From Streptomyces rubradiris (GTDB lineage Bacteria; Actinomycetota; Actinomycetes; Streptomycetales; Streptomycetaceae), in the NCBI RefSeq assembly GCF_016860525.1, contig NZ_BNEA01000020.1, forward strand, positions 1 through 10,828: DNA of 10,828 bases, given 5' to 3'. Numbering within the stretch: position 1 is the first letter of the stretch; each line of letters starts with the position of its first letter. The notes beneath the pieces were generated by a model. It was not told the origin of the DNA, ran no database searches, and saw only the letters and a program-made list of their open reading frames with translations. The position numbers were made by a program, and so were the translations under genes. Below are positions 1-7,377 of the stretch, piece after piece.

Positions 1-2
1 AC

Positions 3-611
3 CTGCCGGGCGACCTCGACGTCCATGTGCTCGGCTTCGACCGGCCTTTCGATACGCCCGTCTCCGCGGATGCCGGCATGGCCTTCGCGGCGGACCTGTG
101 CCTGCGCCACCTGGCGGGGCGGTTCGACGGCCCAAAGGTGCCGTGCGTCCTGGTCGGCTGGTCGTTCGGCGGCGCGCTCGCCGTGGAGGCGGCGCGGGCG
201 GCGGCGTACCCGGTCAGCCGGGTCGTCGTGCTCGACACCCCGGTGTCGGCGGCGGCACGCCACTGCGAGGACTTCGACGCGGCGATGGTGTCCGGGTTCG
301 TCGACGACATCCGGCAGGCGGGCGGTGTCGTGGTCTCGGAGCAGGACGTGCACACCGACCCGGTGCTGCGCCGGAGGTTCGAGGTGTACCGGCAGAACAA
401 GCTGCTGCTGCGCGACTGGCGGCCGGCCCCGGTAGGGGTACCGGTCGTCCAGTTCCGCGCGAGTGACGGGCCGGCCGAACCGGACCCGGACGCCTGGCGG
501 GAATGGGCGCCGGCGGTGCGCACCGTCGCGCTGAGCGGTGGGCACTTCGACGTGTTCGCGGCGCAGAACCTGCGGCACGTACAGGACGAGATCGAAGGCG
601 GATGGCAGTGA
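3..611 (+). CDS. Thioesterase (alpha/beta-hydrolase), 5'-truncated by window start
   Basis: The reading frame is already open at the first complete codon, so the N-terminus lies outside the window. About 202 residues are visible. The fold is that of NRPS/PKS thioesterases, which release or hydrolyse acyl or peptidyl chains from carrier proteins. The nucleophile elbow GWSFGG puts the catalytic Ser at bases 162-164. VVVLDTP supplies the likely Asp about 24 residues later, and SGGHFDVF near the C-terminus supplies the catalytic His, so the triad looks intact. TE domains usually have 230-260 residues, so roughly 40 are missing here. Whether this is the last domain of a megasynthase or a discrete type II thioesterase cannot be decided from this fragment. 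Its stop overlaps the start of the next gene by 10 bases, implying translational coupling to the carrier protein. Confidence 0.85.
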   Translation: MPGDLDVHVLGFDRPFDTPVSADAGMAFAADLCLRHLAGRFDGPKVPCVLVGWSFGGALAVEAARAAAYPVSRVVVLDTPVSAAARHCEDFDAAMVSGFVDDIRQAGGVVVSEQDVHTDPVLRRRFEVYRQNKLLLRDWRPAPVGVPVVQFRASDGPAEPDPDAWREWAPAVRTVALSGGHFDVFAAQNLRHVQDEIEGGWQ

Positions 612-856
612 GCGAACCAGAGGTGATCGACGCGATCGTCGAACAGCTGCGTCGGCAGGGCTACGGGATCGGGCCCGACGAGTACGAGGCGGACCTCATC
701 GGCGCGGGGGTCGGCTCGCTGGTCATGGTCCGGCTGCTGTCCGTCCTGGAGGAGGAGTTCGATGTGGAGTTCGCCGTCGCCAGGATCTTCGGCGAGCCGG
801 TGACCGTCGCGCGGCTGGCCGCGGAGATCCTCTCGCGGCACGCGGTCGGGAGGTGA
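602..856 (+). CDS. Free-standing acyl/peptidyl carrier protein
   Basis: An 84-residue protein with the size and four-helix pattern of a carrier protein. Ser39, in the sequence GAGVGSLVMVRLL, sits where the phosphopantetheine arm is attached. The usual (L/V)DSL motif reads VGSL here, with Gly in place of the nearly invariant Asp before the Ser. The following LSVLEEEFDVEF matches the acidic helix II that partner enzymes recognise. The ATG at 602 was chosen because the homologous region begins there; upstream codons in the frame only read through the end of the thioesterase. The gene overlaps the thioesterase by 10 bases and ends 7 bases before the flavoprotein start. It probably tethers a substrate for the oxidative enzymes that follow, but the cargo is unknown. 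The Asp-to-Gly change might affect recognition by the phosphopantetheinyl transferase. Confidence 0.88.
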   Translation: MAVSEPEVIDAIVEQLRRQGYGIGPDEYEADLIGAGVGSLVMVRLLSVLEEEFDVEFAVARIFGEPVTVARLAAEILSRHAVGR

Positions 857-863
857 GGCCGGC

Positions 864-1997
864 GTGACGGCGACCGGATTCTCGACGCTGGTGGAGCAGG
901 CCCGGGGCATCGCCGAACTGGCGGGGCGGCGGGCCGGGAAGGCGGAGGCCGCCCGCACGCCCGACGCCGATGTCATCGCAGCGCTCGTCGCCGCCGGTGC
1001 CGCCCGTCATTTCGTGCCGGCATCGCTCGGCGGCTCCGGCGGGACGTTCGCGGAACTGAAGCAGGCGGCCGTGGTCATCGGCGCGGAGTGCCCGGCGACG
1101 GCCTGGTGCGCGGTGGTGGCCGGGCTGATGACCCGCGCGGCGAACCACCTGCCGCCGGCCGGGCAGCGGCAGCTGTGGGCGGGCGGGCCCGACGTGCTCA
1201 TCGCCGGCGGCGTGACGCCCCGGGGCACCGCCACCGCGGTGGCGGGCGGCTGGCTGCTGTCCGGGGCCTGGCCGGCGGTGTCCTCCTCGGAGCGGGCCGA
1301 CTGGATCCTCCTGGTCGCCGCCGTGCGGGGGGAGGGCGGTCCCGGGCAGCGGGTCTGCCTGGTGCCGCGCGCCTCGGTCCTCGTCGAACGGACCTGGGAC
1401 GACGTCGGGATGCAGGCCACCGGCAGCCACACGGTGGTCGCCGAGCAGGTCTTCGTCCCGGACCCGATGACCTTCCCCGCCGGCCTCCTCACCGAGACGG
1501 ACGCCCCGCGGCCGGGGCCGGACGGCCGGCCGGTACCGCTGCCGGCCGTGAACACCTTCCTGTTCTGCCTGCCGATGCTCGGCGCCGCCCACGGCGCGCT
1601 GCGGTACTGGCGGCGGCTGACCGGCGCGAAACTGCGGGGGCGGGCGGATGTGTACGACCCGGTGGTCGCCCACCTCGCGGATGTGTTCGCGCGCAGCTCC
1701 GGCGAGATCGACGCGGCCGAACTGCTCCTCGACCGCGTCGCGCGGGTCGTCGACACCGCGCCGGCCGTGACCCGCTCGGACGTGGCGCGCCACCAGCGGG
1801 ACTGTGCCCTCGCCGCCGAGCTGCTGGTGCGCGCGGTGGACCGCCTCATGCGGGCCTCCGGCACCGCCGGACACAGCACCGGTTCGGTCCTGCAGCGGTT
1901 GTGGCGCGACCTGCACACCGCGAGCTCCCACGCGACGCTCCAGTTCGGCACGGCCGCGGCCGGCTACGCCCGGGCGGAGCTGATCGGCGCCGGCTGA
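864..1997 (+). CDS. Acyl-CoA-dehydrogenase-fold flavoprotein (HsaA/class D monooxygenase-like)
   Basis: A 377-residue protein with the acyl-CoA dehydrogenase layout: N-terminal helices (about 1-105), a central beta domain (about 110-220) and a C-terminal helical bundle. The patterns ECPATAWCAVVAG, SSSERADWILL, TWDDVGMQATGSHTVVAEQVFVPD and, near the end, WRDLHTASSHATLQF resemble the flavin-dependent hydroxylases of the HsaA/DszC/HpaH-C2 group more than true acyl-CoA dehydrogenases. Members usually take reduced flavin from a separate reductase and hydroxylate aromatic or amine substrates; some relatives in natural-product clusters act on carrier-bound substrates. It starts with GTG at 864 behind a strong GGGAGGTGAGG ribosome binding site inside the end of the carrier protein gene. 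Position directly after the carrier gene suggests oxidation of a carrier-tethered intermediate (inference). No flavin reductase is visible in the window, so one would have to be supplied from elsewhere. A dehydrogenase or oxidase role remains possible. Confidence 0.82.
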   Translation: MTATGFSTLVEQARGIAELAGRRAGKAEAARTPDADVIAALVAAGAARHFVPASLGGSGGTFAELKQAAVVIGAECPATAWCAVVAGLMTRAANHLPPAGQRQLWAGGPDVLIAGGVTPRGTATAVAGGWLLSGAWPAVSSSERADWILLVAAVRGEGGPGQRVCLVPRASVLVERTWDDVGMQATGSHTVVAEQVFVPDPMTFPAGLLTETDAPRPGPDGRPVPLPAVNTFLFCLPMLGAAHGALRYWRRLTGAKLRGRADVYDPVVAHLADVFARSSGEIDAAELLLDRVARVVDTAPAVTRSDVARHQRDCALAAELLVRAVDRLMRASGTAGHSTGSVLQRLWRDLHTASSHATLQFGTAAAGYARAELIGAG

Positions 1998-2041
1998 GCC
2001 GCGCCCGGCGCCCCGTCACCGACCTGCGAGGAGACAGGACC

Positions 2042-2809
2042 ATGGACCTCACGACCACCGACATGCGGCGCTCGGCCGCCGACGCGCGCTGCGGCCGCAG
2101 CGCGCCCTCACCGTATCTGGAGAAGCTGCGGCGTCACGGCTTCGTCGTCCTGGAACCCGACGGCCCGGACGGGCTGTCCCTGGAGGACATCATGGCGCCG
2201 CTCGGCACGGCGGTGTCGTACCGGTTCGGCACCCAGCTCGTCCAGGAGCAGCGGCCGGGGACCGACAACTCGCAGTTCCGGACCGGTGCCATACCGATGC
2301 ACGTCGACGCGATCCTGAACGCACACCCGGTCCGCTACATCGGGCTGGAGTGCCTGGAGGCCCCGGACGAGGGCGGTGAGACGCTGATCGCCGGCAGCAG
2401 CGCGTTCTTCGCGACGGCTCCCGCCGAGCTGGTGGAGACCCTGCGCGGCATCCGGATCGAGTACTGGTCCAGGGTCTCGGGCTTCTACGTGGAGCGGCCC
2501 GGCGGCAACCCGGTCGTGGCGCCGGTGCAGGTGGACCCGGTGACCGGCGGGGACACGCTGCAGATCGGGCTGGACTATCCCGAGGATCCGGAGCGCAACT
2601 ACGGGGCGGCCGTGGTGGGCCGCACCAAGGAGCAGAGCCTGGAGCTCTTCGCCCTGGTGGACCGGTGGTTGACGGTTCCGGAGGTGATGTACGCCCACCG
2701 GTGGCGGGTCGGCCAGGTCCTGGTCATGGACAACCAGCGGGTCGTGCACGGGCGTGCCGCCTACTGCGTCGACGCTCCGCGAAAGCTGCGCCGCATCTCG
2801 GTCGGTTGA
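2042..2809 (+). CDS. TauD/TfdA-type Fe(II)/2-oxoglutarate-dependent oxygenase
   Basis: A 255-residue protein. The iron-binding facial triad is visible: His87 and Asp89 in AIPMHVDAIL, and His236 in DNQRVVHGRAAY. Basic residues about 14 positions after His236 (RKLRRIS) can bind the 2-oxoglutarate carboxylate. PDEGGETLIA and the GQVLVMDNQRVVHGR strand match the TauD/TfdA superfamily. Such enzymes use O2 and 2-oxoglutarate for hydroxylation, desaturation or ring formation; in peptide clusters they often act on an amino acid, free or carrier-bound. At 255 residues it is somewhat shorter than most family members, mainly at the N-terminus. ATG 2042 follows AGGAG by 8 bases, and no better upstream start is seen. 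It lies 44 bases after the flavoprotein and 51 bases before the exporter, consistent with one operon. The substrate is not deducible. Confidence 0.88.
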   Translation: MDLTTTDMRRSAADARCGRSAPSPYLEKLRRHGFVVLEPDGPDGLSLEDIMAPLGTAVSYRFGTQLVQEQRPGTDNSQFRTGAIPMHVDAILNAHPVRYIGLECLEAPDEGGETLIAGSSAFFATAPAELVETLRGIRIEYWSRVSGFYVERPGGNPVVAPVQVDPVTGGDTLQIGLDYPEDPERNYGAAVVGRTKEQSLELFALVDRWLTVPEVMYAHRWRVGQVLVMDNQRVVHGRAAYCVDAPRKLRRISVG

Positions 2810-2860
2810 TGTGCCGGGTGTGTCCGGCCGCCGGTTCCTTCCCCCCTTCACGGAGTCCCC

Positions 2861-4294
2861 ATGTCTGACGTCACAGCGCTCCCGGGCAGCCGGGCCGGCA
2901 AAGGCAGCCGTCCCCTGCGTCCTCACGCCGTGCTGGCCATCCTGCTCAGCTGCCAGTTGCTGATCATCCTCGATGTCACGGTCATGAACGTCGTGCTGCC
3001 CCGGATCCGGGCCGACCTGGACTTCACGGCCACCGGTCTGCCGTGGGTCCTGGACGCGTACACCCTGACGTTCGGCGGGCTGCTGCTGGTCAGCGGCCGG
3101 GCGGGTGATCTGTTCGGCCGGCGGCGGATGTTCGTCGCGGGCGTCGTCCTGTTCACCGCGGCGTCGCTGGCGGGGGGTCTGGCGCAGTCGGCCGCCTGGC
3201 TGCTGGCCGCCCGGGTGGTGCAGGGGGCGGGTGCCGCCATGGCCGGACCGAACGCGCTGGCGTTGCTGCACACCGTCTTCACCGAGCCGAAGGCCCGGGT
3301 GCGCGCGCTGGCGCTGTACTCGGGGATGGCCAGTGTCGGGTTCGCGGTCGGTCTGATCCTCGGTGGTGTGCTGGCCCAGTGGCTCGGCTGGCGGGCGGTG
3401 CTGTTCATCAATGTTCCGCTGGGTGTGCCGGCCATCGTGCTGGCCGGGCGGTACCTGCCGGTCACGCCCAGGCGGGAGGCCCGGCTGGACCTGCCGGGCG
3501 CGCTGACCGCGACGGGCGGTGTCGCCGCCCTGGTGTTCGGCTTCATCCGGTCCGCGACGCACGGGTGGGGTGATGTGGCCAGCGGCCTCGCGCTCCTCGC
3601 GGGCGCCGCGCTGATCGTGGTCTTCCTCCTCCTGGAGCGGCGGGCGGCGCAGCCGCTGCTGCCGCCGGTGCTGTTCGCCGACCGCAACCGCGCGGTCGCG
3701 TACACCAATGTGTTCGTCGGCTACATGGCGAGCATGTCGATGTTCTTCTTCCTGTCCCTGTATCTGCAGGACGTGCGCGGCATGGGTCCGCTGTCGACCG
3801 GTTTGGCGTTCCTTCCGACGGCCGTCCTGATGTTCGCGATGATCCGGCTGGTGCCGCGGCTGCTGCGGCGGTTCGGGCCGAAGGCGGTGACCATGACCGG
3901 CTGCGTGCTGCTGGTGGCCGGGCTGGTCCTGCTGACGCGGCTGACGCCCGGTACCGGTTACTTCCCTTTGGTGTTCGCCGCGAGTGTGCTGATCGGCTGC
4001 GGCACCGGGCTGGGGCTGATGCCGCTCAGCGTGATCATCATGGCGAACGTGCCGTCCGGGGTGGCCGGTGCCGCCGGGGGGGCGCTCCAGACCATTCAGC
4101 AGACCGGGGTCACGCTGGGCCTGGCGATCCTGACCACGCTCCTCGGGTCGTCCGTCCGGGGCCACGCCGACGCGCCGAAGGAGGCCTTGAACAGCGGTAT
4201 CACCGCCGCGTTCGCCGCCGCCGCCGTCATGGCCGCGCTGGCGTTGCTGGGGACGTTCGCCTTCCGTTCCGCGAAAGCCGCGCAGAGCGGGTAG
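2861..4294 (+). CDS. MFS exporter, DHA2 (14-helix, EmrB/QacA) family
   Basis: A 477-residue integral membrane protein with about 14 hydrophobic segments. An N-terminal basic tail leads into LDVTVMNVVLPRI (DHA motif D1). GRAGDLFGRRR at about 79-89 is MFS motif A in the first cytoplasmic loop, VVQGAGAAMAGPNAL is motif B, and GLILGGVLAQWLGWR followed by LFINVPLG is the motif C region. Family members export drugs and secondary metabolites by proton antiport. ATG 2861 is preceded by GGAG with suitable spacing. As the last gene of the plus-strand series of biosynthetic enzymes it most likely exports, and gives self-resistance to, the cluster product (inference). It is followed by a strong hairpin shared with the convergent MFS gene. 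Confidence 0.93.
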   Translation: MSDVTALPGSRAGKGSRPLRPHAVLAILLSCQLLIILDVTVMNVVLPRIRADLDFTATGLPWVLDAYTLTFGGLLLVSGRAGDLFGRRRMFVAGVVLFTAASLAGGLAQSAAWLLAARVVQGAGAAMAGPNALALLHTVFTEPKARVRALALYSGMASVGFAVGLILGGVLAQWLGWRAVLFINVPLGVPAIVLAGRYLPVTPRREARLDLPGALTATGGVAALVFGFIRSATHGWGDVASGLALLAGAALIVVFLLLERRAAQPLLPPVLFADRNRAVAYTNVFVGYMASMSMFFFLSLYLQDVRGMGPLSTGLAFLPTAVLMFAMIRLVPRLLRRFGPKAVTMTGCVLLVAGLVLLTRLTPGTGYFPLVFAASVLIGCGTGLGLMPLSVIIMANVPSGVAGAAGGALQTIQQTGVTLGLAILTTLLGSSVRGHADAPKEALNSGITAAFAAAAVMAALALLGTFAFRSAKAAQSG

Positions 4295-4534
4295 CACGGG
4301 GCCGTTCGCGCCGGGTGTGTACGGCCTGTGGTGCGAGCCGCTGGAGACCCCCGGGCTGCCGCGGGCGTCCGGGGCGGAACCCGCGTACTGATCGGGCACG
4401 CGGCCGATACGCCGCCGCAGCCCGGCCGCGTCGTCGGTCTCTTCCCGCTCTGGTTCGCCGCCGGTCCGCAGATCAGCGCGGTGGGCCCGGGCTGCCGCTG
4501 GGTCGTACACGGGTCCGCTCGTCGCCCGGGGTGA
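4295..4534. other. Intergenic stretch with no recognised gene
   Basis: The gap between the two convergent transporter genes, excluding the hairpin at its right end. One short plus-strand frame (GTG at 4328 to TGA at 4534, 68 codons) has fairly GC-rich third positions in its middle (the segment around VVGLFPLWFAAG). It has no convincing ribosome binding site and matches no family I recognise. It may be a decayed gene remnant or chance in very GC-rich DNA. Confidence 0.4.
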
Positions 4535-4571
4535 CCAGGGCACCGTCCCCGGGGAAAGGACGGTGCCCTGG
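4535..4571. terminator. Bidirectional hairpin terminator between convergent MFS genes
   Basis: CCAGGGCACCGTCC at 4535-4548 and its exact reverse complement at 4558-4571 form a perfect 14-bp stem with a 9-base loop (CCGGGGAAA). There is no clear U-tract, which is usual for actinomycete terminators. The hairpin lies about 240 bases after the plus-strand transporter stop and 27 bases after the minus-strand transporter stop, so it could end transcription from both sides. Confidence 0.8.
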
Positions 4572-4598
4572 AGTCCGCGGGGCCGCGGCCGGCCCGGG

Positions 4599-5828
4599 TC
4601 AGGAGCCGGTAGGCGTGTAGCGGGTGCGCAGCCAGGCGGCGCACACGGTCAGGGGTACGGCGGTGGCCGCCGCGAGGAGGAACAGCTGCTGGTAGTGGCC
4701 GTGCTGGGCGAGCGTGCCGCCGAGGCCCGAGCCGATCGCGCTGCCGACGAACAGGGAGGCCACGAACAGCGCGACGGCCGTGCCGCGGGCCTCGGGCACC
4801 AGCGTGGTGGCCCAGTTCTGCAACGAGGAGTGGAAGAACGACCAGCCGCCGCCCAGCAGGATCGCGGCGGCGCCGATCCCCCACACGTTCGGGCCGGCGG
4901 CGGCGACCAGGAAGCCGCCCGCCATCATCACGCCGCCGGCGGCCAGCAGCGACCACGCCGGGCGCATCGCCACCCGCTTCAGCAGCCGCGAGAAGCCCAG
5001 GGTGCCCGCGCCGTACAGGGCGGTCACACCGCCCGCGCCCAGGGCACCGATCCCCCCGTCCTCGAGGGCCGGGGCCAGGAAGGTGAAGCAGCCCAGCAGT
5101 ACCGCGCCCTCGACCAGGCCGAAGGCCATGACCAGCCAGGACCAGCGCCGCCGCAGCACCGAGGCGAGTTGTTCGGACGGCCGGCGCAGGGTGGTGTCGG
5201 CACGGGACTCGGACAGTCCGCGCATGCCGGCGACCGTGACCGCGGCCAGCACGGCGGACAGCGCCAGCATCACCCGCCAGCTGAACAGGGCTGCTGCTGC
5301 GCCGGCGACCAGGGTGGCGGCCGCGGTGCCGATGGCGAGGGCCAGCTGCAGATCCGACAGGGCCCGCTGGCGTACGGCCGCGGGGACGGTGTCGCCCACG
5401 TACGTCAGGGAGGCGGGGACGACCGCCCCGAAGAACGCCCCGGTGGCGATCCGCAGGATCACGAGCGTGGTCAGGTCGGGTGCGGCCGCGGACACCAGTC
5501 CGCACACCGCCGCGGCGCACAGGGTGAAGCGGATGACCCGCATGCGCCCGTAGCGGTCGGACAGCATGCCCCACACCGGCTGGGCGCACCCGTACGCGAA
5601 GAAGTAGCCGCTCGCGACCAGCACGACCTGGCCGAGCCGGACGTGGAATCCGGTGGCGATGGCCATCAGCAGGGGGGTGATCGCGAAGCGGTCGAAGTTG
5701 CTGAGGAAACAGGCCACGGCGAGCGCGGGCGGCACCCGCGCCGCGGTCTGCGGCGCCGGGGGCGAGTCGGCCGGCGCGCTCGGCGGGAGGGCGGACCCGG
5801 TCGTCTCGGGCTGTACGTCTTGGGACAC
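4599..5828 (-). CDS. MFS transporter, DHA1 (12-helix) family
   Basis: A 409-residue membrane protein with about 12 hydrophobic segments after a Pro/Ala-rich cytoplasmic N-terminus of about 35 residues. FLSNFDRFAITPLL opens helix 1, GMLSDRYGRMRV is MFS motif A, and PASLTYVGDTVPAAVR and the HSSLQNWATTLVPEARGTA region are typical of DHA1 exporters. The start chosen is GTG at 5828, because GGAAAGG lies 7 bases upstream of it. A TTG at 5855 would add nine residues but lacks a comparable site. The gene is divergent from the XRE/MmyB-like regulator, which probably controls it. Its 3' end converges on the DHA2 exporter across a shared hairpin. The substrate is unknown; small-molecule efflux is the family's usual role. 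Confidence 0.9.
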   Translation of the reverse strand: MSQDVQPETTGSALPPSAPADSPPAPQTAARVPPALAVACFLSNFDRFAITPLLMAIATGFHVRLGQVVLVASGYFFAYGCAQPVWGMLSDRYGRMRVIRFTLCAAAVCGLVSAAAPDLTTLVILRIATGAFFGAVVPASLTYVGDTVPAAVRQRALSDLQLALAIGTAAATLVAGAAAALFSWRVMLALSAVLAAVTVAGMRGLSESRADTTLRRPSEQLASVLRRRWSWLVMAFGLVEGAVLLGCFTFLAPALEDGGIGALGAGGVTALYGAGTLGFSRLLKRVAMRPAWSLLAAGGVMMAGGFLVAAAGPNVWGIGAAAILLGGGWSFFHSSLQNWATTLVPEARGTAVALFVASLFVGSAIGSGLGGTLAQHGHYQQLFLLAAATAVPLTVCAAWLRTRYTPTGS

Positions 5829-5944
5829 GGCAGGGCCTTTCCACGAGAGGCGCAAAGGTTTTACGGTCCCGATCGTGCGCCGTCGGCGGGCGGGCAGCCA
5901 GGAGACAAATACTCACAGCCTCGCGTGCGCGGCACCGGCGCGGC

Positions 5945-5976
5945 CGTTCAACCGCCTGGCGCGGAACACTTGAACG
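5945..5976. promoter_or_regulatory. Inverted repeat, candidate operator between MFS and regulator
   Basis: CGTTCAA (5945-5951) and TTGAACG (5970-5976) form a 7-bp inverted repeat with an 18-base spacer. It lies in the 268-base divergent intergenic region, about 120 bases upstream of each start. It could bind the adjacent XRE/MmyB-like regulator, though its distance from both starts makes this only a candidate. The only AT-richer stretches nearby are at about 5904-5914 and 5855-5861, and no confident promoter for the transporter was found. Confidence 0.3.
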
Positions 5977-6084
5977 TGCCGGGCCGCAGGTGCCGGCGGC
6001 CCGGGCGTGCGCCGCGGGGCTCCCGGCCCGGACGCCCGCCGCGCGGACCGGGGGCGCCCCGGGGGAACGGCCGGTACGCGCTGC

Positions 6085-6090
6085 TAGCCT
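6085..6090 (+). promoter_or_regulatory. Candidate -10 element, leaderless transcript of the XRE regulator
   Basis: TAGCCT fits the actinomycete -10 pattern (TANNNT). The expected transcription start, about seven bases after its end, coincides with the ATG at 6097. No ribosome binding site precedes that ATG. A leaderless mRNA, common in actinomycetes, is therefore likely. No good -35 was seen at the expected distance. Confidence 0.45.
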
Positions 6091-6096
6091 GGGCCG

Positions 6097-6936
6097 ATGG
6101 CAGCCATGAGGGATCTGGGTGACACCGGCCGCCGTACGCTCGGGGCGTTCGTGAGGTCGCGGCGCGAGCGGTTGTCTCCCGAGGACGTGGGAATCTCCGA
6201 CTTCTCGCGCCGCCGTACCCCCGGGTTGCGCCGCGAGGAGGTGGCCTCGCTGTCCGGGGTGAGCCTGAGCTGGTACACGTGGCTGGAGCAGGGCCGGGAC
6301 ATCAAGGTCTCGCGTCAGGTGCTCGCCTCGCTCGCGCGGGCCTTGAGGCTCTCCGCGCCGGAGATCCGGCACCTGTACCGGCTCAGCAACGAACTGCCCC
6401 CGGATCTCGGCGAGGTGCGCGGCTGCCCTGGCCGCAACGAGCAGCTCCAAGCCCTGCTGGACGCCCTGCAGCCCAATCCGGCGATGCTGCTGGACCACCA
6501 CTGGGACGTGGTGGCCTGGAACCGGGCGGAGGCGGCGCTCTTCACGGACTTCGGCGCGCTGCCGGCCGAGCGCCGCAACATGCTGTGGGTCATTTTCGGC
6601 TGGCGGCCCGCGCGTTCCCTGATGACGGACTGGGAGGCCCAGGCCACGCAGGTGCTCGCCCAGTTCCGGATGCGCGCCGACGAGGAGCCCGCGGACCCCC
6701 GCTACGCGGAGGTGGTGGCCGATCTGCTGGCCCACACACCCGACTTCGCCCGTTTCTGGCAGCGGCACGACGTCGCCGACTACCGGACCGTGTACAAGGA
6801 CTTCGCGCACCCGAGGGTGGGCCGGCTCACCCTGCGCCAGTCGAAGCTGATCGCCGCGGACGACCCGCGCGTGCACCTGCTGGCCCGTTTCCCGGCCGAC
6901 GAGGCGACGAAGGACGCGCTCGCGCGACTCGGTTGA
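6097..6936 (+). CDS. XRE-family transcriptional regulator, MmyB-like
   Basis: A 279-residue DNA-binding protein. An N-terminal Cro/C1 helix-turn-helix spans about 15-100: RTPGLRREEVASLSGVS and WYTWLEQGRD are hallmark sequences, followed by ASLARALRLSAPEIRHLY. The C-terminal part (about 110-277) matches the MmyB-type ligand-binding domain, with LLDHHWDVVAWNRAEAAL and the late TLRQSKLIAADDPRVHLL. Regulators of this type typically repress or activate a divergent neighbour, often a transporter or oxidoreductase; the divergent MFS gene fits. ATG 6097 was chosen because a -10-like TAGCCT ends 6 bases upstream; a second ATG at 6106 would lose only three residues. Its ligand is unknown; the C-terminal domain is thought to bind a small hydrophobic molecule. 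Confidence 0.92.
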   Translation: MAAMRDLGDTGRRTLGAFVRSRRERLSPEDVGISDFSRRRTPGLRREEVASLSGVSLSWYTWLEQGRDIKVSRQVLASLARALRLSAPEIRHLYRLSNELPPDLGEVRGCPGRNEQLQALLDALQPNPAMLLDHHWDVVAWNRAEAALFTDFGALPAERRNMLWVIFGWRPARSLMTDWEAQATQVLAQFRMRADEEPADPRYAEVVADLLAHTPDFARFWQRHDVADYRTVYKDFAHPRVGRLTLRQSKLIAADDPRVHLLARFPADEATKDALARLG

Positions 6937-6989
6937 GGCGAGGCCCGGTCCGCCGAGGCCGTGACACGGGGCCGACGGGCGGTCCTGGC

Positions 6990-7377
6990 TCACTGCTCCT
7001 GCTGGAACTCCCGGATGGGGCAGCCGACATGGCGCTGGTCGGTGAGCGCGTAGCCGAGGATGACGTCGCCGGGCTTGAGTTCGGTGATGTTGTGGACGCT
7101 GCCGCCGGGGCCGAGTACCCGCACGTGCCAGTCGTCCTGGGCGATCACGTTCACCTTGCCGCCGGAGGGCGACTCCGCCTCGATCAGCAGCATCGGGCGG
7201 CTCTCCATCTTGATCCGGCCGACCACGACCCGCCGCGTCCTGCCGTCGGTGTCCACGGCCAGCAGCTCGGAACCGGAACGCAGTTCGGCCAGGTAGCGGG
7301 TGCGGTTGTTCGGCGTGAGGCTGTAGGAGTGCAGCGCGGCGGCGTTCACCCGGAACGGGCGGGTGGGCATGTACGGC
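6990..7377 (-). pseudogene. 3-Dehydroquinate synthase II / GriH-like enzyme, C-terminal remnant
   Basis: About 128 codons matching the C-terminal part of the 3-dehydroquinate synthase II family: RPFRVNAAALHSYSL, RTRYLAELRSGSELLAVD, RRVVVGRIKMESRPMLLIEAE and ELKPGDVILGY. Full members have roughly 330-400 residues and an N-terminal catalytic half, absent here. The family includes the archaeal enzyme of aromatic amino acid synthesis and GriH/NspH, which make 3-amino-4-hydroxybenzoate in Streptomyces. Family similarity begins at PYMPTRPFRVN, just where the DNA on the other strand becomes ferredoxin-domain sequence. The frame stays open upstream to an ATG at 7463 that overlaps the stop of the EamA gene (ATGA). 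A 157-residue chimeric protein could therefore still be made, but its first 29 residues are antisense to the ferredoxin remnant and look fortuitous. The 3' end looks natural. Confidence 0.8.

Noticed and set aside
2108..4543. Very long open frame on the minus strand opposite the TauD and DHA2 genes (811 codons)
   Set aside because: It is antisense to two well-matched genes, its product is low-complexity (Gln, Arg, Pro-rich), and such frames arise from GC-biased third positions.
5829..5855. TTG start at 5855 for the DHA1 transporter
   Set aside because: GTG at 5828 has GGAAAGG at ideal spacing, whereas the TTG has no comparable site.
6937..6989. Possible terminator between the regulator and the 3-dehydroquinate synthase II remnant
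   Set aside because: Only short, imperfect GGCC/CACGG pairings were found; nothing comparable to the hairpin at 4535-4571.
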